The position numbers were made by a program, and so were the translations under genes. From Anseranas semipalmata (lineage: Eukaryota; Chordata; Aves; Anseriformes; Anseranatidae), in contig VXAA01003989.1 of assembly GCA_013399115.1 (NCBI GenBank), forward strand, positions 640,020-704,019: DNA of 64,000 nt, given 5' to 3'. The notes below the pieces were generated by a model. It saw only the letters and a list, made by a program, of their open reading frames with translations. It made no database searches and was not told the origin of the DNA. This document shows, one piece after another, positions 25,838-37,415 of this stretch (positions are counted from its first letter, which is position 1; every line of letters starts with the position of its first letter).

Positions 25838-26130
25838 CAGTAATGGTGCAGGCATCTCTGTACTCTCTGCAGTCTGGCACATCATCTTCCACTGCTTCGC
25901 TTACATAGTGCTCTTCATGAATGCCCGTGTCACAGGCTTGGACTGCATGGTTCGACAGCTCTGAAGGAGGCACGGTGGCGGCCAAAGTGCAGTCGTGCAA
26001 AGCTGTGGCGTCCAGCTTGGCAGGTTTCAGAGGGTTGTACAAACTGCCATCAGGGGGACCAGCGCTGGAGACTGGGTCTGGCTGGCAAAAACAGAACTCT
26101 TTGTCTTTGCTAGAGTCGGCTTCAAGAAGT
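25838..26130 (-). CDS. TRAK1: TRAK1 upstream coding exon, N-terminal extension (middle part)
   Basis: A 293-nt internal exon on the minus strand. The acceptor is TTTTGTATTTTACAG at 26131 onward and the donor is CTG|GTAAGCA at 25831-25837. One open frame spans the exon: it completes a Gln codon begun in the exon at 51.7 kb, gives 97 whole codons and leaves one G. That G joins AT of the 10.4-kb exon to make Asp of DVCNST. The peptide starts LLEADSSKDKEFCFCQPDP, runs through SLYNPLKPAKLDATALHDC, and ends DVPDCREYRDACTIT. It has six cysteines, an acidic second half (HEEHYVSEAVEDD) and no predicted membrane span or coiled coil, so it looks mostly disordered. I do not recognise a domain. The ...TITDVC junction resembles the ...SITDVC context at the same place in TRAK2, which supports a true family exon. 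It differs from the short alternative first exons I recall for mammalian TRAK1. Assignment to TRAK1 is inferred from strand, phase and position, not from a recognised domain. Confidence 0.85.
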
Positions 26131-29100
26131 CTGTAAAATACAAAAGGAACAAATGCTTAATTCAAGCCATTCCAAACAGCATAAATCAGAATAATTTTCT
26201 TTTCCTTAAGGATTAATTTAACCTGACAAATTCAGCAAATTCTAAAAGGCAAATACAGCACATAGAGCAGCTGCCTATTTTTGCACCTTGCAGAATTGTG
26301 TCAAGTAGGAAAGCGCTATTCCTTGTATAGCATTATTTACCACTGGCTGATTAAACATACAGATCTTTGCCCAACACAACTTCGAGTAAGCATGGTCCAT
26401 CCACTTTGGCTCATTCACCAACCGCTTTTCTCACATCTCAGCCAAGGGAGAGCTCTGTGTAAACCACGCCAGCTTGCTACGTGAGCCACACTGTGAAGAC
26501 AGACCACACATCACTGGCTGATTTACCGATGCTTTAGGAACATCATCATTTGAAATCAGTTGATACCAAACAATATGGACATGAGTAGGATCTTATAGTA
26601 ATCAACCTGCTAGGCTTATCCTCTCCACTGGGCCACTCTGCACAGCCTAGCTCTTCATTGCCAGACTGCCTACTCAGTCAGCATCTTCACTCCTCCCTTT
26701 ACAACAGCGCACAGCAAACAGAAGTGAAGGTGCACTGCATGAAGACAGTTATTTATTTAAGACAATTATTTATTAAGGCAGATTATTGCTGCTCCTCAGT
26801 GCTTCAGCCTCAGACAGGGGACAAAGGCCCTCAAAGAGGGATACTGACGCACCCAGCAAGATTCAACTGGCCAGAGAACAAAGAGGAGCAACTCCTATCC
26901 AAAAACTTGTCCTGGCCCCAAGACCTCCAATCATTCGCTTTACCTTTACAAAAGGCTCACTTCACCAAACCGTTTGCATAAGGCGCTAATGGTACTGCAA
27001 CAATCCATGGTGTGATACTGCTTTTGGCTATCAGTAGCGTAAGAAAAGGTGCAAATGTTCATTACTGCAAGGAAAGGAGACTACAGTCATGGGGCTGCAG
27101 AAAACCAGGCTTAGGAAAGGACTTGCAGGGCAGGAAAAGACGACTTTATATATGTAGTAGTTGCAAGGCATAAGTAGTACCTTAGGAACAGGCTACACAA
27201 GAACACCCAGACCGCACTGGGAAAGCAGAGAGCGAACCAGCAAGATGACACAAATGTGCTGATCTGCGAGCAAAAGGTACAGATACAACTCAGTATGAAT
27301 GTGCAGCAACATAACACACGCTGTTCGGTGCTTCACTGAGAAACGGGAATGAAACAGCTGTCTGGAGAATCCTATGAAAAAGGTTTTCTTTCATCTCTAG
27401 GAACACATACAGATAATTTTATCTTGCTGTTCAAGTTATGCTGAGGAGCCTGGCATCTTATTTTCTGGCATCTCCAGTAAGCAATGTTATTGCTTCGCCG
27501 AAGCATTTATGGCTATTTCTAGAAACTCACTGCAAGGCCGAAGCATCTCTCTCTAAACTGCCGGGAAACGGATCGTGCATTCCAGACCTTCCGGGGGCAA
27601 GTTTCAGGGAAATCTTGCAATAAAGTACCATCACTGCACCAACTCTCACATCACCTTTTCTCAACCTTCNAACAACAAAGCAAAATTCTCTCCCCCCCTC
27701 AAATGATAAATCTATGACTGCACACTCTCATACAAATGGTGCTCTCCTGCGGCTGCTGCAGCAAGACAAAGTTTCACTCAAGTGCTTTAACAGAAAGTCT
27801 TCTGGTGCCCCTGTGGAGCATCCATTATTCCTGCACTATCAAAGTACAGACTGGGAAGAACAATGGGGTCACTTGTACTAATTATTTTTAAAATGGTCCC
27901 CTTTCAAGTGGCTCATTAGGAGTAAGAAAAGAGATTACTGATATTAGAAATTAGTTGTTTAAATGAAGTTGGAATTAAAATGCAAAGCTTCATTTTCCCC
28001 TCTGCATTGAGGGCAGAAACAGCTTAAGCAATAAGCAAGAAAACATACTGGACATGCACGGGCTGAATGATTAAAAGGGCTCCGTTTTGTCACAGTTGCT
28101 ACCACACATCCGTGACTCACATTTGTTTTGGGAAACCATTAGATAAGTCTGTTGTTGTAAGCAAGGACATGGTGGGAGTAGGTAACAAAATGTTAACAGG
28201 AGTCTTCGCCCTCTTCTTGCCCTTTTCTCCTCCCGTCCCCATGCCCTGCCTTGGCAACTACAGGAAGCCAGTAACATAAAACACACTACCAAATGAAATA
28301 ACCCTGACAAACTGAAGAGTAATTTGTCTACAAGTCTACAAGAAGGCTACAAGATCTCAGATCCTCAAAACTCACTTGAAAGTTTTCTGGATGCGCTGAC
28401 ATTCACTGCATGATGTACCTGATCATCCCTACTGATTCACAGCTTTATCTCCCACACGCTCCCGACCAAAACCACCTTCAGCCAGAAGGTAACATTGCAA
28501 GTTGTGTTACAAGTTTGTGTTGAAAGAGTTTCGCCTTGTTGTTTGGACTGTAGCTGTGAAATCCACAGAGGCACTGTTTGCACGGCCACCGCAAGGCAAA
28601 CCTTAGCCCCTAGCCCAGGGGCACACGCTGCCCCCGCCTTTAAAGTTTCATCTAAATTTTCTGGATGAAAAAAAGAAGAAAACCAAGCTACAGCTGAGCA
28701 GTATTTACCAGACTCCCGAATCAGCCACGAAGGCAAAGAGACATTGAAGCTACTACACCCATGAAATATGAAAAAATAGTATTTTTAACCCATCTCACCA
28801 GCATATACAGTGATCATAACTAGAAGACAACACAATTGTTGTTGCAGTGGTTCCTATTTACTCCTTCTGACAGCCAAACCAGTACACGATTTACAAGCCG
28901 AATTATGACTTTTCTTGATGAAAATACCATGCATTGAATTCTTTCCACTCTGTATGTCAACAGCAGCATACAGCATCTGTGCATACATAAAGGATTTAAA
29001 TAACTTTTCTACTCTACCTAGTACTACTAATTCAGCTTTTGCCTCAGTGGCTGTATTGCACCATTTCTACCAGCCTAAATACAATGACAATTTGGGGTCA

Positions 29101-31184
29101 ATAAACAGACCTGGGTCTTAAGAAATGTTTAATTTGGGATGTTTGAACTTATTTCTTCACTGTAAACTTGTTTGCAGAAAGATCATAATTCTCTGAAGTT
29201 TATCATATGTTTTTAACCAGGTCATTTTACTCTTCAAAATATCTGATTTGCAAGCTGTTTGTTAAGGGCACATTCAAAGCTTGTACTTTAAAAGAGCAAT
29301 GACACAAGCATGAGGACTTGCTCCTGCACACCTCCTCTGTACAGTACCCAGATTTTGGCTTAACCCAATAAATGCTTAAAATCCAGAGTTCGTGTGGCTC
29401 GCTATATGAAAAGCTTGAATTCTATAGATGACAGTGGTGTTTGGTATGTAATAGTACATCTACACAACAGTTTGGACCACAACTGCAGGGTAATAAAGAC
29501 TTAACCAAAAAGTACACAAGGTATTGACCGCAGTCAACCTAACTCTGAATCTAATGATGCAAATGAGTTAACGTGGTCCTTCTTCCTCCCCTAAAAGCCA
29601 TAAAAGAGATCAAGTAATTCACTGGGTGCCTATCCAGAGGCCAGCAATGCCAGCCACACACTATTTGTGACCTTACGCCCATTACCATCCTGGACTGCTG
29701 CAACAGCCACTTACAGTAGTCACAAAACGCCAGGAACTCCTATAAACAACATACTACCCAAGAGGCACAGGCTGCACCCTGTGGTGATTATTAAACTTAG
29801 AGCAATGTTTAGTTATCTAACTCAAATTTTGTGCATCAAATAATCCGTTTATTCATTAGTCTAAAATGGCAGCTTGACCAAACAGCTGCAAATATAAAGG
29901 AATACTTCCTTAAAAAAAGGGGAAAAGTCTCTTTTTAGTGCTTCCGACTAAAATCTCTCCCTTCTTCCAAGTCATCCTTGTGCTGTGCATATTCTCATAC
30001 TTCACCTACGCCAGACGGTTGAGAGCAGTAGCACAGTTTTGAAGCAAACCCATTTAGTGTTGAGCTAGTTGGTTTCTCAGAACAACTTTGGTGCACATGA
30101 ACTCAATTCCCTTTTGAGGGAGAGAACCTGAAAACTCTGCTACAGGGTGTGCTTCAAATGCACCCTGCTGCCAAACAGGGACACGATGAGACTCCAAATA
30201 ACCATAAGGGCTACGTCACTGCAAGGTCATCTGACACGTGCCTACTTCATTTTTCTCCTTCGGAAAGCTTCAAACTGCACAGGTAGCGAGGACATTCAGC
30301 ACACAGTGCCAACCTACATCTAATCTGAAGTAACCCACCCAGATCAACAATGAAGATTTGAGAAGATCCAGGGCCACCAACTTTGACCTATCACCCATCC
30401 TACTGATCAAAGTATTTGTTAATTGAGACAGAGCCTCTGGGTACCAAGGGATTGAGGGAGTTTTCTACTCTCAGCATCCACATGATCAGAGCTCTGTACC
30501 TTCAGGCATACTCATTTATTAAGTCTGAGGGTTAAATACTTCAGAGGGTTTCAGGGTGTGCAAATTTCTCCCTTTTATGTACTTGCAAAAGTCCCATCAG
30601 AAAGATTCTTCCCTATTTTGTACAACACTTTGTAAATTCACTAAACAACTGTTTTACCAAGTCTGTTGAGCTTTACTAAGTTCTTTAAGAAGAACCATCA
30701 AGCTTCTTATTTACACGAAAAACTTTCCTCAGATGCAAAATACCCCATCGAGACACTGGAGTGAACCAAAGCCAGTTTTTAGCTGCCCAATCTGTGAAAC
30801 AGATTAACATGCTGGCCTACCCCCCAGTAATACAGAATATAGTCTACAATCTATGTTTTGGAAAATAATCACTGAACTGAACAAAGCAACTCAGTAAGAC
30901 TTGATTCAAGCATGCAACTTGCTCATTTCTTTGCTAATTCACATCTTGCATCTAAAAGTTTTTGGGTTGTTGTTTTTTAATCAAAAAAAAATATTCACTA
31001 CATGAGTGGGTGGGTTCAAAAGCCAGCCAAAATGCTCACATCAATTTCAACACGCTTCATCAGACTGTAATGAAACAACCAGTTGCAATAGGTCTGGCTT
31101 CAAGATATATATGGACTCTCTTTAACTTTTAGGTGAAGACTGAATTTGATCCCAAATAATTTTGAGTTGGTTTAGTCTTGTGCT

Positions 31185-31210
31185 TTATTATATACCCTTT
31201 TATATAATAA
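31185..31210. repeat. Perfect inverted repeat, 10-nt arms, 6-nt loop
   Basis: TTATTATATA, loop CCCTTT, then TATATAATAA. It is very AT-rich and could form a weak hairpin or cruciform. It has no gene next to it and no T-run that would make it a terminator. Confidence 0.7.
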
Positions 31211-34035
31211 GAAGGGCTTTATTTTCCACTCAGAAGCTTGCTTTTAGCTATGTAGAATGCTGACTGCTCAGTTAAACCTAACTAGAGGGAGGGATGTAAG
31301 CAGTCAAAGTGTCATACATGAGTGACAGAAAGTGATAAGCAATTTATTTACCGTCCGACACCTTATACAAAAACAAGTACTGTGTTTCTGATGTTAGAAT
31401 TTCTAGATCAATTATGTCTTACAGCAAATTAATGGGACAAACATCTTGGACAACTTTAGACTACAGCCTTATCCAAAGTTTTAAAGCCATTCAAGAACCT
31501 TTTAATGAAACGTCTCTCCTAGATTACCCTGGTGACAACACTGCCGCTCTCTCTCTAACAGGGTGTTTGTGTCCAGCGACTCAGGCACTCCACCAAAGCC
31601 ATCTGCTACCCCAACATACACAGACCCTTTTACTCAAGCTTTGCATTACTTTTAAACTACATCCCGTGCTTTTTTTTCCTCAGAGAGGGGTTGGGAATCT
31701 TCTGCTTTAGCCAAATTCAATTTTTTTCAGGTAAGTATCACCACCTGGTGGTTATGTCCCAAGTCCTGGAGGATGGGCTCTCCTGCATATGAAACCATTA
31801 AAGAATGTTTCCAAGCTGAAGATTTGAAGGCCTTCTAGAATCACTTTTTATGAAAGCCTCATAACCAGCAAGTATTAAGCTTATGAAGGCATCCAAAAAG
31901 AGAACAATACCTGGTTAACAGCCAGTGGCATGGCAATGTCATTTAGAATTAAAAAAAAGTCACAAAAGTACAGCAAAAGCCAGAATAACAGCAGCAATAA
32001 CCAAAAAGATGTTTAAGTGATAATACAAACATGTAAAGCATAAAACCTTAACCTCTGTGTCCAAAGCTGCTGCTGTGACCTTGTTTGGCCTCATTTGACT
32101 AATAAGTCATCAACCAAGACTGAGTCACGTTTTCTCAAAAATGCAAGTCAAAACACCGCAAATAAAAAGCTCCATAAAAGGAAAACAAAACAAACCAAGA
32201 AAACCAAAACCCACACCACTGTTCTCCACAAACCAAGGTTTCTCACCACTAGGACCTGGCCTTCAGAACGAGCCCATCAGTCTCCTGCCCCGAGGACAAG
32301 GGAAAGCAGAAGCACGCTGTAGGACAAACGCTCGCTTTGACCTTGGCAGCTGTGAGCGCACAAGCGCGTGCTCATCCAGCTTTCTGTAACACTGCCCCTC
32401 TCTGAAGTTCCTTGAGGCAGCGGTGTAGGGCTCTATAAATAGTTCTTCCTTGTGTAAGACTCGCATTACATTGGGAGCTTTGTATAGCTCCCTCGCCTTT
32501 TATTTACTGTAGACCACCAAACTTGCCCTTGGAAAAGGAAATCTGTTTGAGCCCCCCCACCAGTACCGAGCATATGAGAACTGCACGTGCAGTAAGGAGG
32601 AGCCCATCGGGTAACAAAGCAAATCCCAGAGGTGCAGCAATACAAGCTATAAGCACCACGAGCACATACTTTCTGTTCACACCCCTGCATATGCAAGGTG
32701 CTCACTGAGGCAGAACAACGCAACATGGGCACGCATCAAGGGACATGGTCCAAGACTCGCTGAAGAAAAATAAAGGATCTAATGACTTCAAAAAAAATAA
32801 AAAACCACTAAATCATTTGGGATTAGGTTGCTGCCATATTTATGTATAAACTCCTGCCTCATACACAACCAATACCCAAGCCAAACTACATGTCAGCTGC
32901 AGTACATTAACACATGTTCTGCCTAACAGCATACCTCTTAATACCACTGAAAAGTGCACATGTCAAGGGCCTGTCAGATGGTTCAGGTATGGTGGAAACT
33001 ATTACACCAGCAGCAAACCAGGTTTTCAGATATTATGGGTTGGAACAGTGTCAACAGAAACCTGGAAAGTGGTGGTTATGCACCACAAGAGCATAAAACT
33101 CCCCAGTTCTCTACTTCTCCACAAGCCTCAAAGACCTTCAAAAGACAGGTAAGTATTCAGTACTGCTTTTCCGCTAGCTGGGAGAAGCTGTGGGAGACAG
33201 GGGTGGGATGACCACAACTTCTCCAAAATTCAGCAGAAGAGGTGGCAACGCTGCCTGTGCTCTTGAACTGGGGGCTCATTTCCTACCCACAGGAAGGATG
33301 AGCAAGAGCACTTGACCAGAAGCAGAACACAGAAGAGAGGCACAAACACACACCGACCAGTTACTAGTAAGGGGGAAGGCAAAAACAAACAAAAACCCAA
33401 CCACCCTACTGAGCAATGCCCGGGCCTAAGGCAGCATGCAATATGCAAAGGTATTCAAATTAAAATACGTTACCATTCCAAGCCGAAACAGTGATCAGCC
33501 AGCCGAGCCCTACCTTCTTCCTCAGGACCACACAGAAGCACAAGTGAAACCAGTGACAACAGCTCAAAGACCATGCTGTAATGGTGGTTCCCCCCCACTA
33601 TTACTATTTAACAAAGATACAATTAACCTAACTGCTAACAAAATAGGGCCAAGAGATTTAGACAAGTAACCCTAAACAAAGAACAGACCGACTCAAACCA
33701 GGTATTTATCATGATTTAAAAACAGAGTGGGGTAGATTTTAATCTTGTTTTGCATTACTATTGTTTTTCTCCTGTTACGGAAGGATTTTTTGAATTTCTC
33801 ACTTTGAACAATTATTTTTAAGAGTCTATGCTATGTAGAGTTCATATAATTTAAATTAAAAACACACACACAAAAAANCTGGAGAAGTGTCATCATTTCA
33901 AATAAAAATATTTACATAAAATATCACATAACAGAATGAAGACTGCTGCTCACAAGGCCAGTGAGAACAGGGTGAGAGGAACCAGCTAGGGAACAAATCC
34001 GTTGCAAACAGCCCCCCCCCGCCAGCCCCGCCTGA

Positions 34036-34062
34036 NNNNNNNNNNNNNNNNNNNNNNNNNNN
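34036..34062. other. Assembly gap (27 N) beside a C-rich stretch
   Basis: 27 ambiguous bases directly after CCCCCCCCGCCAGCCCCGCC. The C-rich flank probably caused the sequencing gap. Single N also occur at 27670, 33878 and 58980. Confidence 0.99.
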
Positions 34063-35299
34063 CTATGTCTCCTGATCCACCTACCTTCAGACTGGGTTTA
34101 CTGCTTGGTTTACTGCTTTGGACCAGTTGAGTAAACATATAAAAAGACAAGAAAGAAAAACAAAACAAAACAAATTTGTTCAGTAAGAATGCCCCATTCT
34201 TCCAGAAAGTAAACACCTGAAGTTTCTTATTACTGCTAGCAGCCATTTTAGAGATGACTCTCAGGAAGCCTACCACCACGGAGGTCATACCACCAATTCC
34301 AGGATGCTACAAAGATCTGCCAGCATTGGTAGCCCACGCTCCCTGGCAGCGAGCCTCCCCTCCCCACGTGCTCCAGCAGCTGGGGCTCTCTGCTGAGAAC
34401 CTCCTTACTCTGCAGGGCTGCCTTACGGCCCTAAATGCAAACAGCTCCTCAGAAGCTTCCCCCCAGCTTCTTAACTGGCTGCTAAAATCACTGTGCCTCA
34501 TATCCACCTCCTTTCGTTGTCTTTACGCGGTTATGCATGGGAGCAATGCCTCCAACCATACGACATTATGTTTTAGAGGGCTGTGTGAACTGGCTCTGTA
34601 ATTACAGCCCCTCTCTAGAGCTTTGGGCTGGGAGGAAATGCAGACTGACACCCTTCTGAACAAGGACAAAGCCAGACTTCCAACGCTTGCAGATGCACAG
34701 GCCTTAGAAGTCACTTTAGGTACTAGTGTTGAGGAGCGACACAGCAAGACTACAAATCCCTAAGCACCAGCAATCGTGGGCCTTACACCAGAGCTTCGGT
34801 CACAGTGCTTGCCGGCGCTGAGCCACGAGCTGCTGAGTAACAAGGGCGCATCTCAACACACGCCATTCCCATGCGGGGCTGCTTCCCGGCCGCCTCCATG
34901 GAAGCTAGTGGCTGCAGCAGGAGGGAGGAATCTCGCAGCTGTTCTCAAAGCGCTACAATATAGTTTAGAAACTGGCACAATTATTCACTCAAGTCATCTT
35001 TCCGCTTATGAAGTGTGTGTGCAAACGTCGAAAATGAAATAGGAAAATAACAATTCACTGTTTAAAGGGTGCTCTGTATACCCAGTATATTACCATATAG
35101 ATGCATCTGTGTTCTTGGGAACCTACAAATGTTTATCTTAACAACAGGCTGTGGAATTTTAGGAAACTGGGCCAATTATCTGTGGCTTAGTGCCATTAAA
35201 GTCAAAGTTACACTAGCAGAGAGTTTGGAGCAGTGTTTTTAGAAAATTCCAGGGGCATTAAATGAACATGGCAATAGAACATTGTGATACAGCCTTTAT

Positions 35300-35322
35300 A
35301 AAAAAAAAAAAAAAAAAAAAAA
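35300..35322. repeat. Poly(A) tract, 23 nt
   Basis: Uninterrupted A run. I see no recognisable retrotransposon body on its 5' side. Confidence 0.9.
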
Positions 35323-37383
35323 GTCTCCTTACAAGGGAGAACTACGCAAGAGCACAAGCTAAGAAGTAACTTGCAAATTAAATTTAAGAAGTTTTGCTTC
35401 ACTTCCAGACTAAACCATCTTTCTTAATTATGCAATGAAGCTGAAATCCAGCATCATGACTTTCCCAAAGGACCACAAAAATAAAAATCTGAAGCAACTC
35501 AGTAGTGAAGGATCAAATTTTTCCAACAGTCCAGAAATTGATTTTGGAAAATAATCACAATAGCACTCAAATATGGTGTTTTATGAAGGTGTCCTCAGGT
35601 ACATTCCTACGTGCACATACACATTCTCCAAAATGCACCACAGATAGTTCTGGACATTGAATTTCCCTTACTCACCAGAGCCATGGCACAGCAGTAAGAA
35701 AGCAGTCAGCCAACGTGCTCCTGCCAGCTACTGCTCTGCTGATGAACTCCTCGAACCACAGTACGTGGACTAGGCAAGCTGACCTGCTTACCAATCAGTC
35801 AATTCAGTTTCCCACTTATCAGCGTGCCTTATGACTTATTCGTATCTTAACACCCAGTCAGAAAGCATTCTGAGTATACCAACAGCCTCAGGCGAGCAAC
35901 CAAGCCAGCTTTCAGCCAGGGGAAATAGCTCTTTGACAAACGTTATCCCTATGTCAAGGATCCCTTCCTTCGTGTGCTTTACAACTCCATTGGTAGATGG
36001 AAATTTCTCTCAAAACTCATTTTTCACTACAGTATCAAAAGCAACCCTGGCATGGGCAATGAGAGGACCTGGATGAATTCAAATATTACAGACGTGGTAA
36101 AGCTGGAAGTACACAGAATAACACGCAGGTTTACAGGTTTGTAGAAAACAGCACTTGAAGCTAACGCACGCTTCTGTCAACTGAAAAAAATACAAAAAGA
36201 TCACTAATTTTTTAGTGATAAAAAGCTGAAAAGAAAGCATCCCACAATACAAGCACAATGCTTAGAAATGTCTTCCTTCAAAACTGTTTTTTCATGATCT
36301 AAATTTGGCAGAGCTTGGAAGAGAGTGATCTAAGGAAGGTAAAGGCCTTATCAGCCTCACAACTACAAGGGGGACTCATTTTCCTCGACTCATGCACATA
36401 CTCTATCACAAGCAAAGTTATCATTCCCAATATGCATTTTCCACAAAATGATAATATTTACTCAGATGTAGGCCTGGAACATCTCCTGGACTTTCAGTGT
36501 CCACAGTTACATTTGAAGATGATGATGAACTATGACACCGTAAGAAAGTATCACTAAAACCAAAGCAATTGCCTGACTGTTTTAAAGACTTTCACGCTTT
36601 TTGCTTGTGCACAAAAAAGCAAGCTTCTGTCAAGGGAGTTGTGGAGATTCAGATTTCTAGCTCAACAAGCAAAATGGAAAGTAAGGCCTACACGTACAAT
36701 CCTGAATATAAACACAGGATTTCCTGAAAGGAACAGACCACTTTACCTACTCTGTAAATCCCCCGTGAAAATTGCTCATTTGGCATACAAACTCTTAACT
36801 GATTGAAAACAGGTAAAAAAAAAAAAAGAAACCAAGATTTGACAGCCAAAGCCAATAATATTTAAAAGTGCTTTGAGATGGAGCATCCTGAATTTCATTA
36901 TTTAGCCCTCATTAATTTTTGTGGTTCTCTGTCCAGTATGTTCTAGCAAAGCTTTACCATATCTCTTTCATTGGCAGGAGAGAATATGAAACTCTCCACG
37001 TTACTAAACAAGCTCTGGGGAGCACCTCCTTGCAACTTAACCTGGCACATCAGGAAAAATGAACTCGCCTGGAAACGGCTGCACATCTCATCATTAAAAG
37101 AGTATTTTTAGAAAAATACTTTTTTATTCTCTATAGGCACTGACTTCCCTGAAATGAAGTCAACCTATTTAACTTCCACAATTTACATGGAAAAGCTTTT
37201 GATCCAAATATAGTCATGCTTTAAGCACAAGCAAGTTGACGTATTATAGAATATCTGTCTGGGGTTTTGGGATCTAACAGAATTTTCCACAAAAATGATG
37301 AATTGCCATTACAAAGCATGCCCAATAGCAGTACAGATCTCCAGGCCATCACTTCCCCCATACAACTACCAGTTTTGGCCTTG

Positions 37384-37415
37384 TTTAACAAATTTGTTAA
37401 ATAATTTAACAAATT
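37384..37415. repeat. Nested perfect palindromes
   Basis: TTTAACAAATTTGTTAAA at 37384-37401 is an 18-bp perfect palindrome. It overlaps a second inverted repeat with 12-bp arms, AATTTGTTAAAT (37391-37402) and ATTTAACAAATT (37404-37415), around a single central A. The unit TTTAACAAATT thus occurs in alternating orientation. It sits in the 25.5-kb intron with no associated gene. Confidence 0.75.
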
